From positions 806,001 through 870,000 of the forward strand of contig NZ_OY782763.1 in NCBI RefSeq assembly GCF_963678225.1: a stretch of 64,000 nt of DNA, given 5' to 3'. Below the pieces are notes generated by a model that was not told the origin of the DNA, did not search any database, and saw nothing but the letters and a program-made list of their open reading frames with translations. The position numbers and the translations under genes are program-made. Source of the DNA: an uncultured Cohaesibacter sp. Its GTDB lineage: Bacteria > Pseudomonadota > Alphaproteobacteria > Rhizobiales > Cohaesibacteraceae. This document shows positions 1 through 8,875 of this stretch, one piece after another; within the stretch, counting starts at the first letter, position 1, and each line of letters starts with the position of its first letter.

Positions 1-1754
1 ATCACAATTTCCCGGCCAGCGAGATCAAGGCCTTCTATGATCACAATCCGCAATGGCCCAGCCGCAGCCTGACCCAGCGCCGCATAGAAGAAGCCGTCGC
101 GCGGGAGACAGAGACCGGGGCCGAGATGGTTCGCGCCTTTGGCAACGCCATTCCCGAATCGACAACTGCCGCCATTGAGCTCGCCATCTCCCAGGCCAAA
201 GTTGGCAACAAGGCACAGGCAGCCAAGATCATCCGCCCGATCTGGCGCGAAAGTGCTCTAGATTCCAAAACGGAAAGCCGCATTCTTTCCAATATGCGCT
301 CGGTGTTGACCAATGAGGATCATTTCCACCGCGCAAGCTATTTGCTCTATCGGGATCGGGCCAACGGGGCCTTGCGCCTCAAGCGCTATCTGACGGATGC
401 CCAGATGAAACTGGTCAATGCGCGCGTAGCGGTCATCCGCCGTGCTCGCAACGCCGGGTCTCTGCTCAGAAGCGTTCCCAGCTCCTTGCGAAAGGATCCC
501 GGCTACATCTTTTCCGAAATTCAGTATACACGCCGACAGGGTAAGGAAACTGAGGCGGCGGATCTCATTCTCAAGGCACCTCTGGATGAGGATCACCTGA
601 TCAACCATGATGCATGGTGGGATGAGCGTCGCCTTCTGGCCCGCATGATGATGAACAAGGGAGATGCCCGCCGCGCCTACAAGATCGCGGCAAGGCATTC
701 AGCAGAATCCGGCAAGGACTTCTCGGAAGCGGAGTTCCATGCAGGTTTCTTCGCCCTGCGCTATCTGCATGACGAAAAGACCGCCGCGGTGCATTTCGAA
801 AATAGCTGGAAGAAAGCCACCCGCACCCAAGACAAATCCCGCGGCCTCTATTGGCAGGGGCGTGCGTGGGAAGCGGCGGGCGACAGAGCCGTTGCGGTCA
901 AGTTCTATCAGGCAGCCGCAAACGCAACCAACTATTACGGTCAGCTGTCTCTGGAAGAACTGGGCACGAAGCATCTCAACCTGAGAACCCCTCCTCCGGC
1001 CAATGCCACGCAAAAAGCACACTTTGAGCGTCGCGACCTGGTGCGAGCCATCAAGCGTCTCAAGGCCGTTGGGCAAGAAGACCGCGCCGGTCCGCTCTTC
1101 CGCCATCTGGCGCGCACGCTGGCTGATCCATCCGAAATCGAACTGGCCCACAAGCTCGCCCAAAGCTATGGCCTACACCAGAACGCGGTCCAGATTGGAC
1201 AGTTGGCACTCAACCGAGACATGCCGGTCGACAAGCTGGCTTTCCCGCTGCATGCTCTGCCCATGGGCGTCAAAACCAATGGTGTCGACATTGCTCTGGT
1301 CTACGCCCTGACCAAGCAGGAGAGCGTATTTGATCTCAAGGCCCGCAGCCATGCCAATGCACGCGGCCTGATGCAAATGCTCCCGGCAACGGCCAAGAGA
1401 ACAGCTCGCAAACTCGGCGTCTCCTATTCCCTGTCCCGGATCACGAGCGATCCCAATTATGCCGTACTTCTGGGCAGTGCCTTCCTGAAGGAGAATCTGG
1501 AGCGCTTTGGCGGTTCCTATATCCTGACCTTTGCCGCCTATAATGCAGGCCCCGGACGCCCGCCGGAATGGATCGAGCGCTTCGGCGACCCACGCACCAA
1601 CGAGGTAAGCGCGATTGACTGGATTGAACGCATTCCCTTCTCGGAAACGCGCAACTATGTCATGAAGCTGATCGAGAATTTGCAGGTTTACGAAGCCCGA
1701 ATTCACAATGAAACGCTGGACATCAGCAAGGATCTCAAGCGCGGCCACCCTTAG
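1..1754 (+). CDS. Soluble lytic murein transglycosylase, 5' end outside window
   Basis: Periplasmic enzyme that cleaves the MurNAc-GlcNAc bond of peptidoglycan. The reading frame is open to the left edge, and the residues before the first ATG (126) already look like family sequence (FYDHNPQWPSRSLTQRRIEEA-like), so the gene is cut by the window and starts upstream. The first 380 residues visible are helical, Slt70-like superhelix. The SLT domain follows: KQES with the catalytic Glu at about residue 399 counted from the ATG at 126, then GLMQMLPATA and AAYNAGPGR. The signal peptide is not visible. The downstream hydrolase begins 115 bp after the stop. Family assignment is secure; subtype is not. 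Confidence 0.93.
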   Translation, partial: HNFPASEIKAFYDHNPQWPSRSLTQRRIEEAVARETETGAEMVRAFGNAIPESTTAAIELAISQAKVGNKAQAAKIIRPIWRESALDSKTESRILSNMRSVLTNEDHFHRASYLLYRDRANGALRLKRYLTDAQMKLVNARVAVIRRARNAGSLLRSVPSSLRKDPGYIFSEIQYTRRQGKETEAADLILKAPLDEDHLINHDAWWDERRLLARMMMNKGDARRAYKIAARHSAESGKDFSEAEFHAGFFALRYLHDEKTAAVHFENSWKKATRTQDKSRGLYWQGRAWEAAGDRAVAVKFYQAAANATNYYGQLSLEELGTKHLNLRTPPPANATQKAHFERRDLVRAIKRLKAVGQEDRAGPLFRHLARTLADPSEIELAHKLAQSYGLHQNAVQIGQLALNRDMPVDKLAFPLHALPMGVKTNGVDIALVYALTKQESVFDLKARSHANARGLMQMLPATAKRTARKLGVSYSLSRITSDPNYAVLLGSAFLKENLERFGGSYILTFAAYNAGPGRPPEWIERFGDPRTNEVSAIDWIERIPFSETRNYVMKLIENLQVYEARIHNETLDISKDLKRGHP

Positions 1755-1869
1755 GCCGCGCCCACCGCGCCATCTTGCGCAGCAGAAAATATCCTGCAAT
1801 GAATATCAGGGTGCTACTTGTCTTGAAGTGACACCTACTATTCAAGCGCCTTGCTCCGGAGTGGCCACC

Positions 1870-2907
1870 ATGCAGCCGACTGTCAAACATTTTGAAATCA
1901 CAGCAAGAGATGGTCTGGTGCTGCGCGGAGAAGCCTTTGGTGACAGCGCCAACAAGGCAACACCGCTGCTCTGCCTGCCGGGTCTTACCCGAACCAGCCG
2001 CGATTTTCATCCGCTGGCCGAGCGCCTCGCCACCGATCCGAACCATCCACGCTTCGTCCTGGCTCTCAACAGCCGCGGCCGAGGCTCATCGGACTATGAC
2101 AAAAATCCCGAGAACTACAATGTCATCACCGAAGCAAGAGACGCCATTGACGCCATCACGGCTGCTGGTCTGAATGAGGTGATCATTCTGGGCACCTCGC
2201 GCGGCGGCTTGCTGATGTTGGCCATCGCGGCCATTCAGCCCAATCTGATAGCCGGAGCCATCTTCAACGACATCGGCCCCATATTGGATGCAACCGGCAT
2301 TGCTCGCATCAAGACCTACCTGACGCGCTCCGAACCGGTCAAGACATGGGAAGACGCCGTCGCCTATGTCAAAACCGCCAACCACAAGCATTTCTTCGGC
2401 CTTGCGGAAGAAGACTGGGAGCGTATGGCGCGCATGACCTTCCGCGATGAAGGAGGCGTTCCGAAAAGCGACTTCGACCCCTATATCGCCAAGGCACTTG
2501 AAGGCATCGATCTCAGTGAAACCAAAATCGATCTCTGGCCACAATTCATGGCGCTTTCCCATTGCCCAACATTGGTTCTGCGCGGGGAAACATCCGATAT
2601 TCTTGCGGCCACCACAGCCAAGGAGATGGTAAACCGCCACCCCGATTGCCAACTGTTCGAAGCCAAAGGGCATGGCCACGCCCCCCTGCTTTTCGTTGAT
2701 TCCATCAATGACAGGATTGATGCTTTTCTTCAGGAAGTGGACAGCAAGCGACAGGCACGATTGCCACAAACCGATCCGGCGTGGCTATCAGAAGACGAAA
2801 TCACTTATATCGCCGATCCAGACCGTCCATCGGAGCCCTCATCAGCCCCCTCCTCGGAAAGCGAACAGGATCTGATGGACGACCCGATGGCGGGGTTGCC
2901 GATCTAG
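1870..2907 (+). CDS. Alpha/beta fold hydrolase
   Basis: 345-residue cytosolic hydrolase of unknown substrate. The nucleophile elbow is GTSRGG (Ser about 110). The oxyanion region is LPGLTRTSRDF. The likely acid is Asp243 (GETSDIL) and the likely base is a His in GHGHA (268-270). I chose the ATG at 1870 because GGAG lies 8 nt upstream; the frame is open further up, but that part overlaps the end of the lytic transglycosylase. The last ~50 residues are Pro/Ser/Asp rich and look disordered. It sits just before the TPP riboswitch, but nothing ties it to thiamine. The specific reaction cannot be named. Confidence 0.85.
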   Translation: MQPTVKHFEITARDGLVLRGEAFGDSANKATPLLCLPGLTRTSRDFHPLAERLATDPNHPRFVLALNSRGRGSSDYDKNPENYNVITEARDAIDAITAAGLNEVIILGTSRGGLLMLAIAAIQPNLIAGAIFNDIGPILDATGIARIKTYLTRSEPVKTWEDAVAYVKTANHKHFFGLAEEDWERMARMTFRDEGGVPKSDFDPYIAKALEGIDLSETKIDLWPQFMALSHCPTLVLRGETSDILAATTAKEMVNRHPDCQLFEAKGHGHAPLLFVDSINDRIDAFLQEVDSKRQARLPQTDPAWLSEDEITYIADPDRPSEPSSAPSSESEQDLMDDPMAGLPI

Positions 2908-2999
2908 CTTTGGTGCGCTAGCCAATCGTGATTGATTTGTTGTCCGTATAAAGCCGCAAGCCGATTGAATTCCAGAAACAATATCTCTAGTATGTCGAC

Positions 3000-3090
3000 C
3001 GTCCCGGGGTGCCTGTAACCAGGCTGAGATGCACAAGGTGCGAACCCGTCGAACCTGATCCGGATCACACCGGCGGAGGAAGAGACGAAG
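3000..3090 (+). promoter_or_regulatory. TPP riboswitch (THI element)
   Basis: The sequence carries the conserved THI-box blocks in order: GGGGTGCC, GGCTGAGAT, ACCCGTCGAACCTGATCCGG and the closing CGGCGGAGGAA. It lies about 160 nt upstream of thiB, the first gene of thiBPQ. Aptamers of this class bind thiamine pyrophosphate and shut the downstream gene off when TPP is plentiful. The match of blocks and spacing is near textbook, and the genes downstream are thiamine importers. Confidence 0.96.
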
Positions 3091-3155
3091 CTTGGAACAA
3101 ACCCAACCTTCTTCCACTCTACCCAATCCGGTCAATAGCTAGAGCATCTGATGCG

Positions 3156-3240
3156 AGAGGCCCGTTCAGCCCCGCGAGTAAGATGCGTACGACATACCAG
3201 CGTCACGTGCGGCCTAAGCCTCTGCGTGGCCTCTTTTTTG
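3156..3240 (+). terminator. Possible expression platform of the TPP riboswitch
   Basis: AGAGGCC (3156-3162) is complementary to GGCCTCT (3228-3234), and the second arm runs into a T-tract (3232-3239). The thiB Shine-Dalgarno (GAGGA, 3240-3244) follows at once. A hairpin here would place the U-run and the ribosome site in its base, so it could act by termination or by hiding the RBS. The loop is long (65 nt), so the pairing is only suggestive. Confidence 0.35.
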
Positions 3241-3249
3241 AGGAATGAT

Positions 3250-4272
3250 ATGAAAGCTTTGACCCTTTCTCTTCTCGCAGCCAGCCTCGGCCTGACAACG
3301 GCTCTTGTTGCAGCCCCGTCTGCCAATGCTGCCGACAAACCAACCCTTACCGTCTATACCTACGATTCTTTCAATACCGAATGGGGCCCGGGGCCAGCAA
3401 TCAAAGAAGGGTTTGAGAAAACCTGCGGCTGCACGGTTGAATATGTCTCTCCGGGCGATGCGACAGAAACCTTCAACCGCTTGCGCCTTGAAGGCGGTTC
3501 GTCAAAAGCGGACGTGCTCGTCGGCCTTGATTCAAACCTTGTAGCGGATGCGCAGAAAAGCGGCCTGTTCGAGCCCAACAGCGTAGCGGTTGAGGGCTTG
3601 CATTTGCCCATTGAGTGGGATGCCAGCACATTCGTTCCTTTCGACTGGGGCTATTTCGCCTTTGTCTATGATAGCGACAAACTCTCCTCCGTCCCCTCCA
3701 GCTTTGAAGAGCTGATCAATGCGCCTGACGATCTAAAGATCGTTATCGAAGATCCGCGCTCTTCCACGCCCGGGCTGGGCCTTCTGCTCTGGGTCAAGGA
3801 TGTCTATGGCGAAAAGGCTGCCGATGCGTGGAAGCAACTGAGCCCCCATATCCTCACGGTCACGAAGGGCTGGTCCGAGGCCTATGGCATGTTTCTGGAA
3901 GGTCAGGCCGACATGGTGCTGAGCTACACCACGTCGCCCGCCTATCATATCGCAGCCGAGAACAAGACCAACTACAAGGCCGCAGCCTTCAAGGATGGCC
4001 ACTATATGCAGGTCGAGCTGGCTGCCGTCACCAAATCCAGCCAGAACAAGGACTTGGCCAACGCCTTCCTGAGCTACCTTATTGGTTCTGAGGCGCAGAC
4101 CGTCATTCCGACAACCAACTGGATGTATCCTGTTGCCATGCCGGAGAGTGAATGGCCCGCCTCCTTCAAGGATCTGGCAAAGCCGGATAAGGCCCTGCTG
4201 TTTGACACAGAAGAGGTGCCCGCCATCCGCAAGGAAGCTCTGGACGAGTGGCTCAGCGCTCTTAGCCAATAA
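3250..4272 (+). CDS. thiB: Thiamine ABC transporter, substrate-binding protein
   Basis: Periplasmic receptor for thiamine/TPP in the ThiBPQ importer. 340 residues. A signal peptide ends near residue 27 (SANA before ADKP). The mature protein begins LTVYTYDSF and has the ThiB features EYVSPGDATETFNRL, VLVGLDSN and PFDWGYFAFVYD. Start at ATG 3250 has AGGA 6 nt upstream; the longer open frame to 3151 would run back through the riboswitch leader. First gene of thiBPQ, 32 bp before thiP, under the TPP riboswitch. No anomalies. Confidence 0.95.
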   Translation: MKALTLSLLAASLGLTTALVAAPSANAADKPTLTVYTYDSFNTEWGPGPAIKEGFEKTCGCTVEYVSPGDATETFNRLRLEGGSSKADVLVGLDSNLVADAQKSGLFEPNSVAVEGLHLPIEWDASTFVPFDWGYFAFVYDSDKLSSVPSSFEELINAPDDLKIVIEDPRSSTPGLGLLLWVKDVYGEKAADAWKQLSPHILTVTKGWSEAYGMFLEGQADMVLSYTTSPAYHIAAENKTNYKAAAFKDGHYMQVELAAVTKSSQNKDLANAFLSYLIGSEAQTVIPTTNWMYPVAMPESEWPASFKDLAKPDKALLFDTEEVPAIRKEALDEWLSALSQ

Positions 4273-4304
4273 GAAGCCCAACATTTGAAAACGAGGGATA
4301 ATGC

Positions 4305-5927
4305 GTGATCAGACAGGCAAATCATAAAGCCTTTGCCAATGGCATTCCGGCGCTTTTCGCCTTTTTGGCACCGCTTACCCTCGTTGTCGCCAGCATCGGC
4401 GCTCTTTGGTCCATGGCAGCTCCCACGCTAGGCGAGACCAGCTCGGTTGGCAGCGCCTTGAGCAGCCTGTTTTCTGACGTTTATGTCATGCGCGCCGTTC
4501 GCTTTACCCTGATGCAGGCTGCGCTCTCTGCCATTCTGTCCGCATTGCTGGCCATTCCTCTGGCCAGAGCGCTGGCAACGCGCAGCTTCCCCGGCAAGGC
4601 GGCCATTTTGTCGCTCTTTGGCGCGCCCTTCATCCTGCCGGTCATCGTTGCCATTCTCGGCCTGCTCGCCATTTGGGGCAAGAATGGTCCCATCCATACG
4701 CTCGTCACAGGCATCGGCATCTCCGATTTTTCCATCTATGGCCTGTCCGGCATTCTGCTGGCCCATGTCTTTTTCAATCTGCCCCTAGCAACGCGTATTC
4801 TGCTGCAGGGTTGGCTGGCGATCCCCGCCGAGCAATGGCGCCTCGCCGCTCAGCTTGGCATGAGTTCTAAAGCCATTGCCCGCCATATCGAATGGCCGAT
4901 GCTCAGGGAGCGTCTGCCCGGCGTGCTCGCCATTATCTTTTTGCTCTGCGCAACCAGCTTTACCGTGGTTCTCGCTTTGGGTGGAGGCCCAAAGGCAACC
5001 ACCATTGAGCTCGCGATCTATCAGGCCATCCGTTACGACTTTGACCTTGAGCGCGCTGCCCTATTGGCCTGCCTCCAGATCATCCTGTGTGCAGGTCTCG
5101 CTGTCATCTCCCGCCTCATCACGCAAGACCATGATACCGGCGAAAGCCTTGGAGGCGCGATCCATCGCAGCGACCGCACATCAAGAGCGTCCCGTTGGGT
5201 GGATTGGAGCGTCATAATTCTAGCCCTTGCATTCCTTGCCATGCCCTTGGTGGCCGCGTTCCTGAGGGGTGTCCATGGATTGATCATGAACCCGTTTGAT
5301 GCGGCGGCCCTCTTGCCTGCGGCCTTGCGGTCAATCGCGGTGGCGATGGGGGCGTGCCTCGTCATGGGGCTCATCAGCCTGCCACTGGCACAGCTATCCA
5401 TTCATCTCAAAGGCAAAACCAGACGCCTTGTGGAGCTGCCCGGTTTTGCCATCATGGTCGCACCGCCCATCGCGCTGGGGGCGGGATTGTTCATTTTGCT
5501 GCATCAACATATCCCGATTGACCGACTGGCCCTGCCGCTCACGTCCCTGCTTAACGGGCTTCAGGCCGTCCCCTTTGCGCTCATTCTGCTCACCCCCGCA
5601 ATGGGGCAGATCAAGCGCGACTATGGCAAGCAGATTCAGCAACTGGGCATGAGCCGCAAAACGGCAATCCGCCTTGTCCATTGGCCTTTGATGCGCAAGC
5701 CCATCGGCCTCAGCCTCGGCATTACGGCGGCACTGTCCATCGGTGACCTCGGGGTCATTGCCCTGTTCGGCTCACCAACCGCGCCGACATTGCCGCTCTA
5801 TCTCTATCAGCAAATGGGCGCCTACCACATGGATCAGGCCTATGGCTCCGGCCTCATTCTGACATTGGTGGCCTTTGCATTTTTCTTGATTTTCGACAAA
5901 GGACTGGCTGGCCGTGATAAGACTTGA
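4305..5927 (+). CDS. thiP: Thiamine ABC transporter, permease
   Basis: 540-residue inner-membrane permease that forms the thiamine channel with ThiB and ThiQ. About twelve hydrophobic segments in two related halves, each with a binding-protein-dependent permease (EAA-like) loop: AAQLGMSSKAIARHIEWPML in the first half and IQQLGMSRKTAIRLVHWPLM in the second. This duplication is typical of ThiP. The start is GTG 4305 with GAGGG about 7 nt upstream; an out-of-frame ATG at 4301 hits a stop within nine codons. The last 14 bp overlap thiQ, which suggests translational coupling. Confidence 0.94.
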   Translation: MIRQANHKAFANGIPALFAFLAPLTLVVASIGALWSMAAPTLGETSSVGSALSSLFSDVYVMRAVRFTLMQAALSAILSALLAIPLARALATRSFPGKAAILSLFGAPFILPVIVAILGLLAIWGKNGPIHTLVTGIGISDFSIYGLSGILLAHVFFNLPLATRILLQGWLAIPAEQWRLAAQLGMSSKAIARHIEWPMLRERLPGVLAIIFLLCATSFTVVLALGGGPKATTIELAIYQAIRYDFDLERAALLACLQIILCAGLAVISRLITQDHDTGESLGGAIHRSDRTSRASRWVDWSVIILALAFLAMPLVAAFLRGVHGLIMNPFDAAALLPAALRSIAVAMGACLVMGLISLPLAQLSIHLKGKTRRLVELPGFAIMVAPPIALGAGLFILLHQHIPIDRLALPLTSLLNGLQAVPFALILLTPAMGQIKRDYGKQIQQLGMSRKTAIRLVHWPLMRKPIGLSLGITAALSIGDLGVIALFGSPTAPTLPLYLYQQMGAYHMDQAYGSGLILTLVAFAFFLIFDKGLAGRDKT

Positions 5928-6606
5928 TCACCTCTTCATCGCCCTTGATGATTGGCAAATGACCGTGAGCCTCACGGTCAAGGCCGGCAGTTTCTGCGCA
6001 CTCATCGGACCATCCGGTGCGGGCAAGAGCACCATCCTTAACGCCATTGCTGGCTTTCTGCCGCACGGGTCAGGCCAAATCTTCATCGATGGGCAGGACA
6101 TGGCCCCTCTCGCACCGGCAGACAGGCCCGTTTCGATGCTGTTTCAGGACCATAATCTGTTCAACCACATGACGGTCGCCCAAAATGTCGCGCTTGGCAT
6201 CAACCCGACACTCAAGCTGAATAAACTGCAATGGCAAAAGGTCCATGATGCATTGGATCAGGTGGAGCTAAGCGGAATGGCAGAGCGCCTGCCCCGAGCG
6301 CTTTCGGGTGGTCAGCGTCAACGCGCCAGCCTTGCGCGGGCCATTCTCAGAGAACGCCCCGTTCTGCTATTGGATGAACCCTTCGCTGCCCTTGGTCCGG
6401 CCTTGCGCAAGGATATGCTCAAGCTGGTCAGCACATTGGCCGAAAAGAATGGACAGACCATCATCATGGTGACCCACCACCCCGAAGACGCTCGTCTCGC
6501 TGCAGACCAGACAGCGCTGGTTCAGGATGGCGCCATCGCTCAGGTTGGCCCGAGCGAAACTTTTTTCGCAAGCCCGACAGAGGCCCTCAAGGCATATATG
6601 GGCTGA
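5914..6606 (+). CDS. thiQ: Thiamine ABC transporter, ATP-binding protein
   Basis: 230-residue cytoplasmic ATPase that powers thiamine uptake. Walker A GPSGAGKST (32-40), Q-loop QDHNLF, signature LSGGQRQR (about 126-133), Walker B VLLLDEP, and H-loop THHP. The GTG start at 5914 lies inside the end of thiP (14-bp overlap). Third and last gene of the riboswitch-controlled operon. It is convergent with the monooxygenase gene on the other strand. Confidence 0.94.
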   Translation: MIRLDHLFIALDDWQMTVSLTVKAGSFCALIGPSGAGKSTILNAIAGFLPHGSGQIFIDGQDMAPLAPADRPVSMLFQDHNLFNHMTVAQNVALGINPTLKLNKLQWQKVHDALDQVELSGMAERLPRALSGGQRQRASLARAILRERPVLLLDEPFAALGPALRKDMLKLVSTLAEKNGQTIIMVTHHPEDARLAADQTALVQDGAIAQVGPSETFFASPTEALKAYMG

Positions 6607-6665
6607 TCAACCGGCTGATCCGCAGGTAAAGCCCCAAGCAAGAGCCTAGGCGACACAATGGCGGA

Positions 6666-6995
6666 CTATTCTGCCGCCACGATCGTCAGGTCATCAAGCA
6701 CTTCGAAGCATTCCAGCACCGGCGGACCGGCATATTCGACCGGGTTTTCATTTTTCGGTTTGCCGTGGGAAGAGCGGAACTGAGCCGATTTTGTCCATCC
6801 GATGAAGGCCTCCTTGTCCTGCCACAGGGCGTGGGAAGCAAACAGCACATAGCCATCGCTTTCCTCGCCCTTGAGCAAATCAAAGCGCACAAAGCCCTCC
6901 CGCTCCAGCAACTTGCTCTCGCGCGACCGCCAAACCTCTTCAAAAGCCTCTTCAAAGCCGACTTTCACCCGAAATCGGTTCATCACCAGATACAT
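6666..6995 (-). CDS. IsdG-like haem-degrading / ABM-domain monooxygenase
   Basis: 109-residue single-domain protein of the antibiotic-biosynthesis-monooxygenase fold. Three residues match the catalytic triad of IsdG-type haem oxygenases at the same spacing: Asn6 (YLVMNRF), Trp67 (FIGWTKS) and His77 (RSSHGK). In that family these degrade haem to release iron. The protein is the usual size and complete. Neighbours are thiQ (convergent) and the dpp operon terminator upstream on the same strand; no haem uptake genes are visible. The haem role is inferred from the triad; other ABM functions remain possible. Confidence 0.8.
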   Translation of the reverse strand: MYLVMNRFRVKVGFEEAFEEVWRSRESKLLEREGFVRFDLLKGEESDGYVLFASHALWQDKEAFIGWTKSAQFRSSHGKPKNENPVEYAGPPVLECFEVLDDLTIVAAE

Positions 6996-7100
6996 ATTGC
7001 CTCTCCTCGTTCAAATTTATACGGAGAAAACCATATGGACAGAGAAAGCCATCGGCAAGTTAAACTGCGTTCATCTAGGCCCGCCCGTCAAAGCCTTAAG

Positions 7101-7139
7101 CAAAAAGAAAAAGCCCGCCGGAAACGTTCCCGACGGGCC
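7101..7139 (-). terminator. Terminator of the dpp operon
   Basis: On the minus strand, GCCCGTCGG / CCGGCGGGC (7138-7113) forms a 9-bp GC stem with one G-U pair and an 8-nt loop. It is followed by TTTTTCTTTTT. It lies 27 bp past the end of the last dpp gene. Confidence 0.9.
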
Positions 7140-7165
7140 AAACATCACAAATCGCACAGGAGCGA

Positions 7166-8011
7166 TCAGGCTGTTTCTTTATGCGCATTCACACGCGCAC
7201 GAATGGATTCGATACTCGTCTTTGGCGTCGCGGCCAGCAGTGTCTTGGTATAGTCATGCTGCGGATTGGCAAAGATCTCATCCCGCGTGGCGCTCTCGAC
7301 GATCTCGCCAAAATACATCACCATCACACGGTCAGCGAAATATTTCACCACGCTGAGATCATGAGAGATGAACAGGTAGGAGAGATTGAACTCTTCCTGC
7401 AAATCTTTGAGAAGGTTGAGAATCTGCGCTTGAATGGATAGGTCAAGCGCCGATACCGGCTCATCCAGAACCAGCATGCGCGGATTGAGCATCAAGGCCC
7501 TCCCGATGGCGATACGCTGACGCTGACCACCAGAGAACATATGCGGATAACGCCCGAAATGCTCTTTTTGTAGGCCCACCTTGATCAACATATCCATCGC
7601 CTTCTGGCGCCGTTCTTCGGCAGGCATCTCCGGATTGTTGATCTTGAGCGGCTCTTCGAGCACGGCTCCGACCTTCTGGCGTGGATTGAGAGACCCATAG
7701 GGATTCTGGAACACGATCTGAATCCGGCGTCGCATCTCAGCAGACACCTTCTTCTTGGCGATGTTCACCGGATTGCCCCTGATGAGCAATTCCCCATCGG
7801 TCTGCGCATCAATAAGGGTCAGAATGCGGGCCAGAGTGGATTTACCACAGCCGGATTCGCCAACCAGAGCCAGCGTTTCCCCGCGATAGAGATCGAAGTC
7901 GATGCCCTTGAGCGCATGCACGGTTTCGGTTTTGCCAAAGAGGCCACCGGCAGACACATAGTCCCGTGTGATCCCGCGGGCGCTGAGAATTATTTCCTGA
8001 TTGTCACTCAT
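7166..8011 (-). CDS. dppF: Dipeptide/oligopeptide ABC transporter, ATP-binding protein (DppF type)
   Basis: 281-residue ATPase, one of two in the peptide importer. Walker A GESGCGKST, signature FSGGQRQRIAIGRAL, Walker B MLVLDEP. It has the peptide-transporter C-terminal extension with NPQHDYTKTLLAATP, typical of the OppD/OppF/DppD/DppF class. Its ATG overlaps the stop of the preceding dppD gene by 4 bp (ATGA). Last gene of the operon, followed by a strong terminator. Which peptides are carried cannot be read from sequence. Confidence 0.9.
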   Translation of the reverse strand: MSDNQEIILSARGITRDYVSAGGLFGKTETVHALKGIDFDLYRGETLALVGESGCGKSTLARILTLIDAQTDGELLIRGNPVNIAKKKVSAEMRRRIQIVFQNPYGSLNPRQKVGAVLEEPLKINNPEMPAEERRQKAMDMLIKVGLQKEHFGRYPHMFSGGQRQRIAIGRALMLNPRMLVLDEPVSALDLSIQAQILNLLKDLQEEFNLSYLFISHDLSVVKYFADRVMVMYFGEIVESATRDEIFANPQHDYTKTLLAATPKTSIESIRARVNAHKETA

Positions 8012-8862
8012 ACCGCTGGACTATCCTCTTTGCTGTAGGATGATGCAAAATCGCTCACTGTAGGCAAGCGATCCCCTTCGGCCCGCTCAGGCAGAGCAGA
8101 AAGCAGAGCCTTGGTGTAGGGATGCTTAGGAGCTTCGAAAAGCTCCAGCACACCGGATTCTTCCATCTGCTCACCGTTATACTGAACCACAACCCGATCC
8201 GCCGTTTCGGCCACCACACCCATGTCATGGGTGATCATGATGAGGCCCATATGGCGCTCGGCCTGAATGCGCATCAGCAGATCAAGAATCTGCTTCTGAA
8301 TGGTCACATCCAGCGCTGTCGTCGGCTCATCTGCGATCAGAAGCTTCGGCTGACAGGCGATCGCCATGGCAATCATGACACGCTGGCACTGACCACCAGA
8401 CATCTGGTGCGGAAAACTCGACAGGCGTTTTTCTGGCGTGGGAATGCCCACAGCTTCGAGCAGTTCGATCGTGCGGGTGCGAATGGCCTTGCCGCGTAGA
8501 TCGAGATGTGTTTTCAGCACCTCCCCAATCTGGAAGCCAACCGTAAAGCATGGGTTGAGGCTGGCGATAGGCTCCTGAAAGATCATCGAAATGTCTTTAC
8601 CGATGATGGAGCGCCGTTCCTTGGGGCTGACAGTCTTGAGGTCACGACCATCGAACGACATGACGTCGGCTTTCACCGTTGCACTATCAGGCAGCAACCC
8701 CATCGTTGCCAGCATGGCCACGGATTTGCCCGAACCGGACTCCCCGACAATGGCTAGCACTTCGCCATTGTCGACCGTATAATCCACCCCCTTGAGCGCA
8801 CGAAACGGGCCCATGGCAGTGTCAAATTCAACGGTCAGATTTCTGATTTCCAACAAACTCAT
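8008..8862 (-). CDS. dppD: Dipeptide/oligopeptide ABC transporter, ATP-binding protein (DppD type)
   Basis: 284-residue ATPase partner of dppF. Walker A GESGSGKSV, signature MSGGQCQRVMIAMA, Walker B LLIADEPTTALD, and the peptide-transporter C-terminal motif APKHPYTKALLSALPE. The signature has QCQR in place of the usual QRQR, a mild variation. It lies 13 bp after dppC and overlaps dppF by 4 bp. Confidence 0.9.
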   Translation of the reverse strand: MSLLEIRNLTVEFDTAMGPFRALKGVDYTVDNGEVLAIVGESGSGKSVAMLATMGLLPDSATVKADVMSFDGRDLKTVSPKERRSIIGKDISMIFQEPIASLNPCFTVGFQIGEVLKTHLDLRGKAIRTRTIELLEAVGIPTPEKRLSSFPHQMSGGQCQRVMIAMAIACQPKLLIADEPTTALDVTIQKQILDLLMRIQAERHMGLIMITHDMGVVAETADRVVVQYNGEQMEESGVLELFEAPKHPYTKALLSALPERAEGDRLPTVSDFASSYSKEDSPAV

Positions 8863-8875
8863 AGTGTCAATCTCC

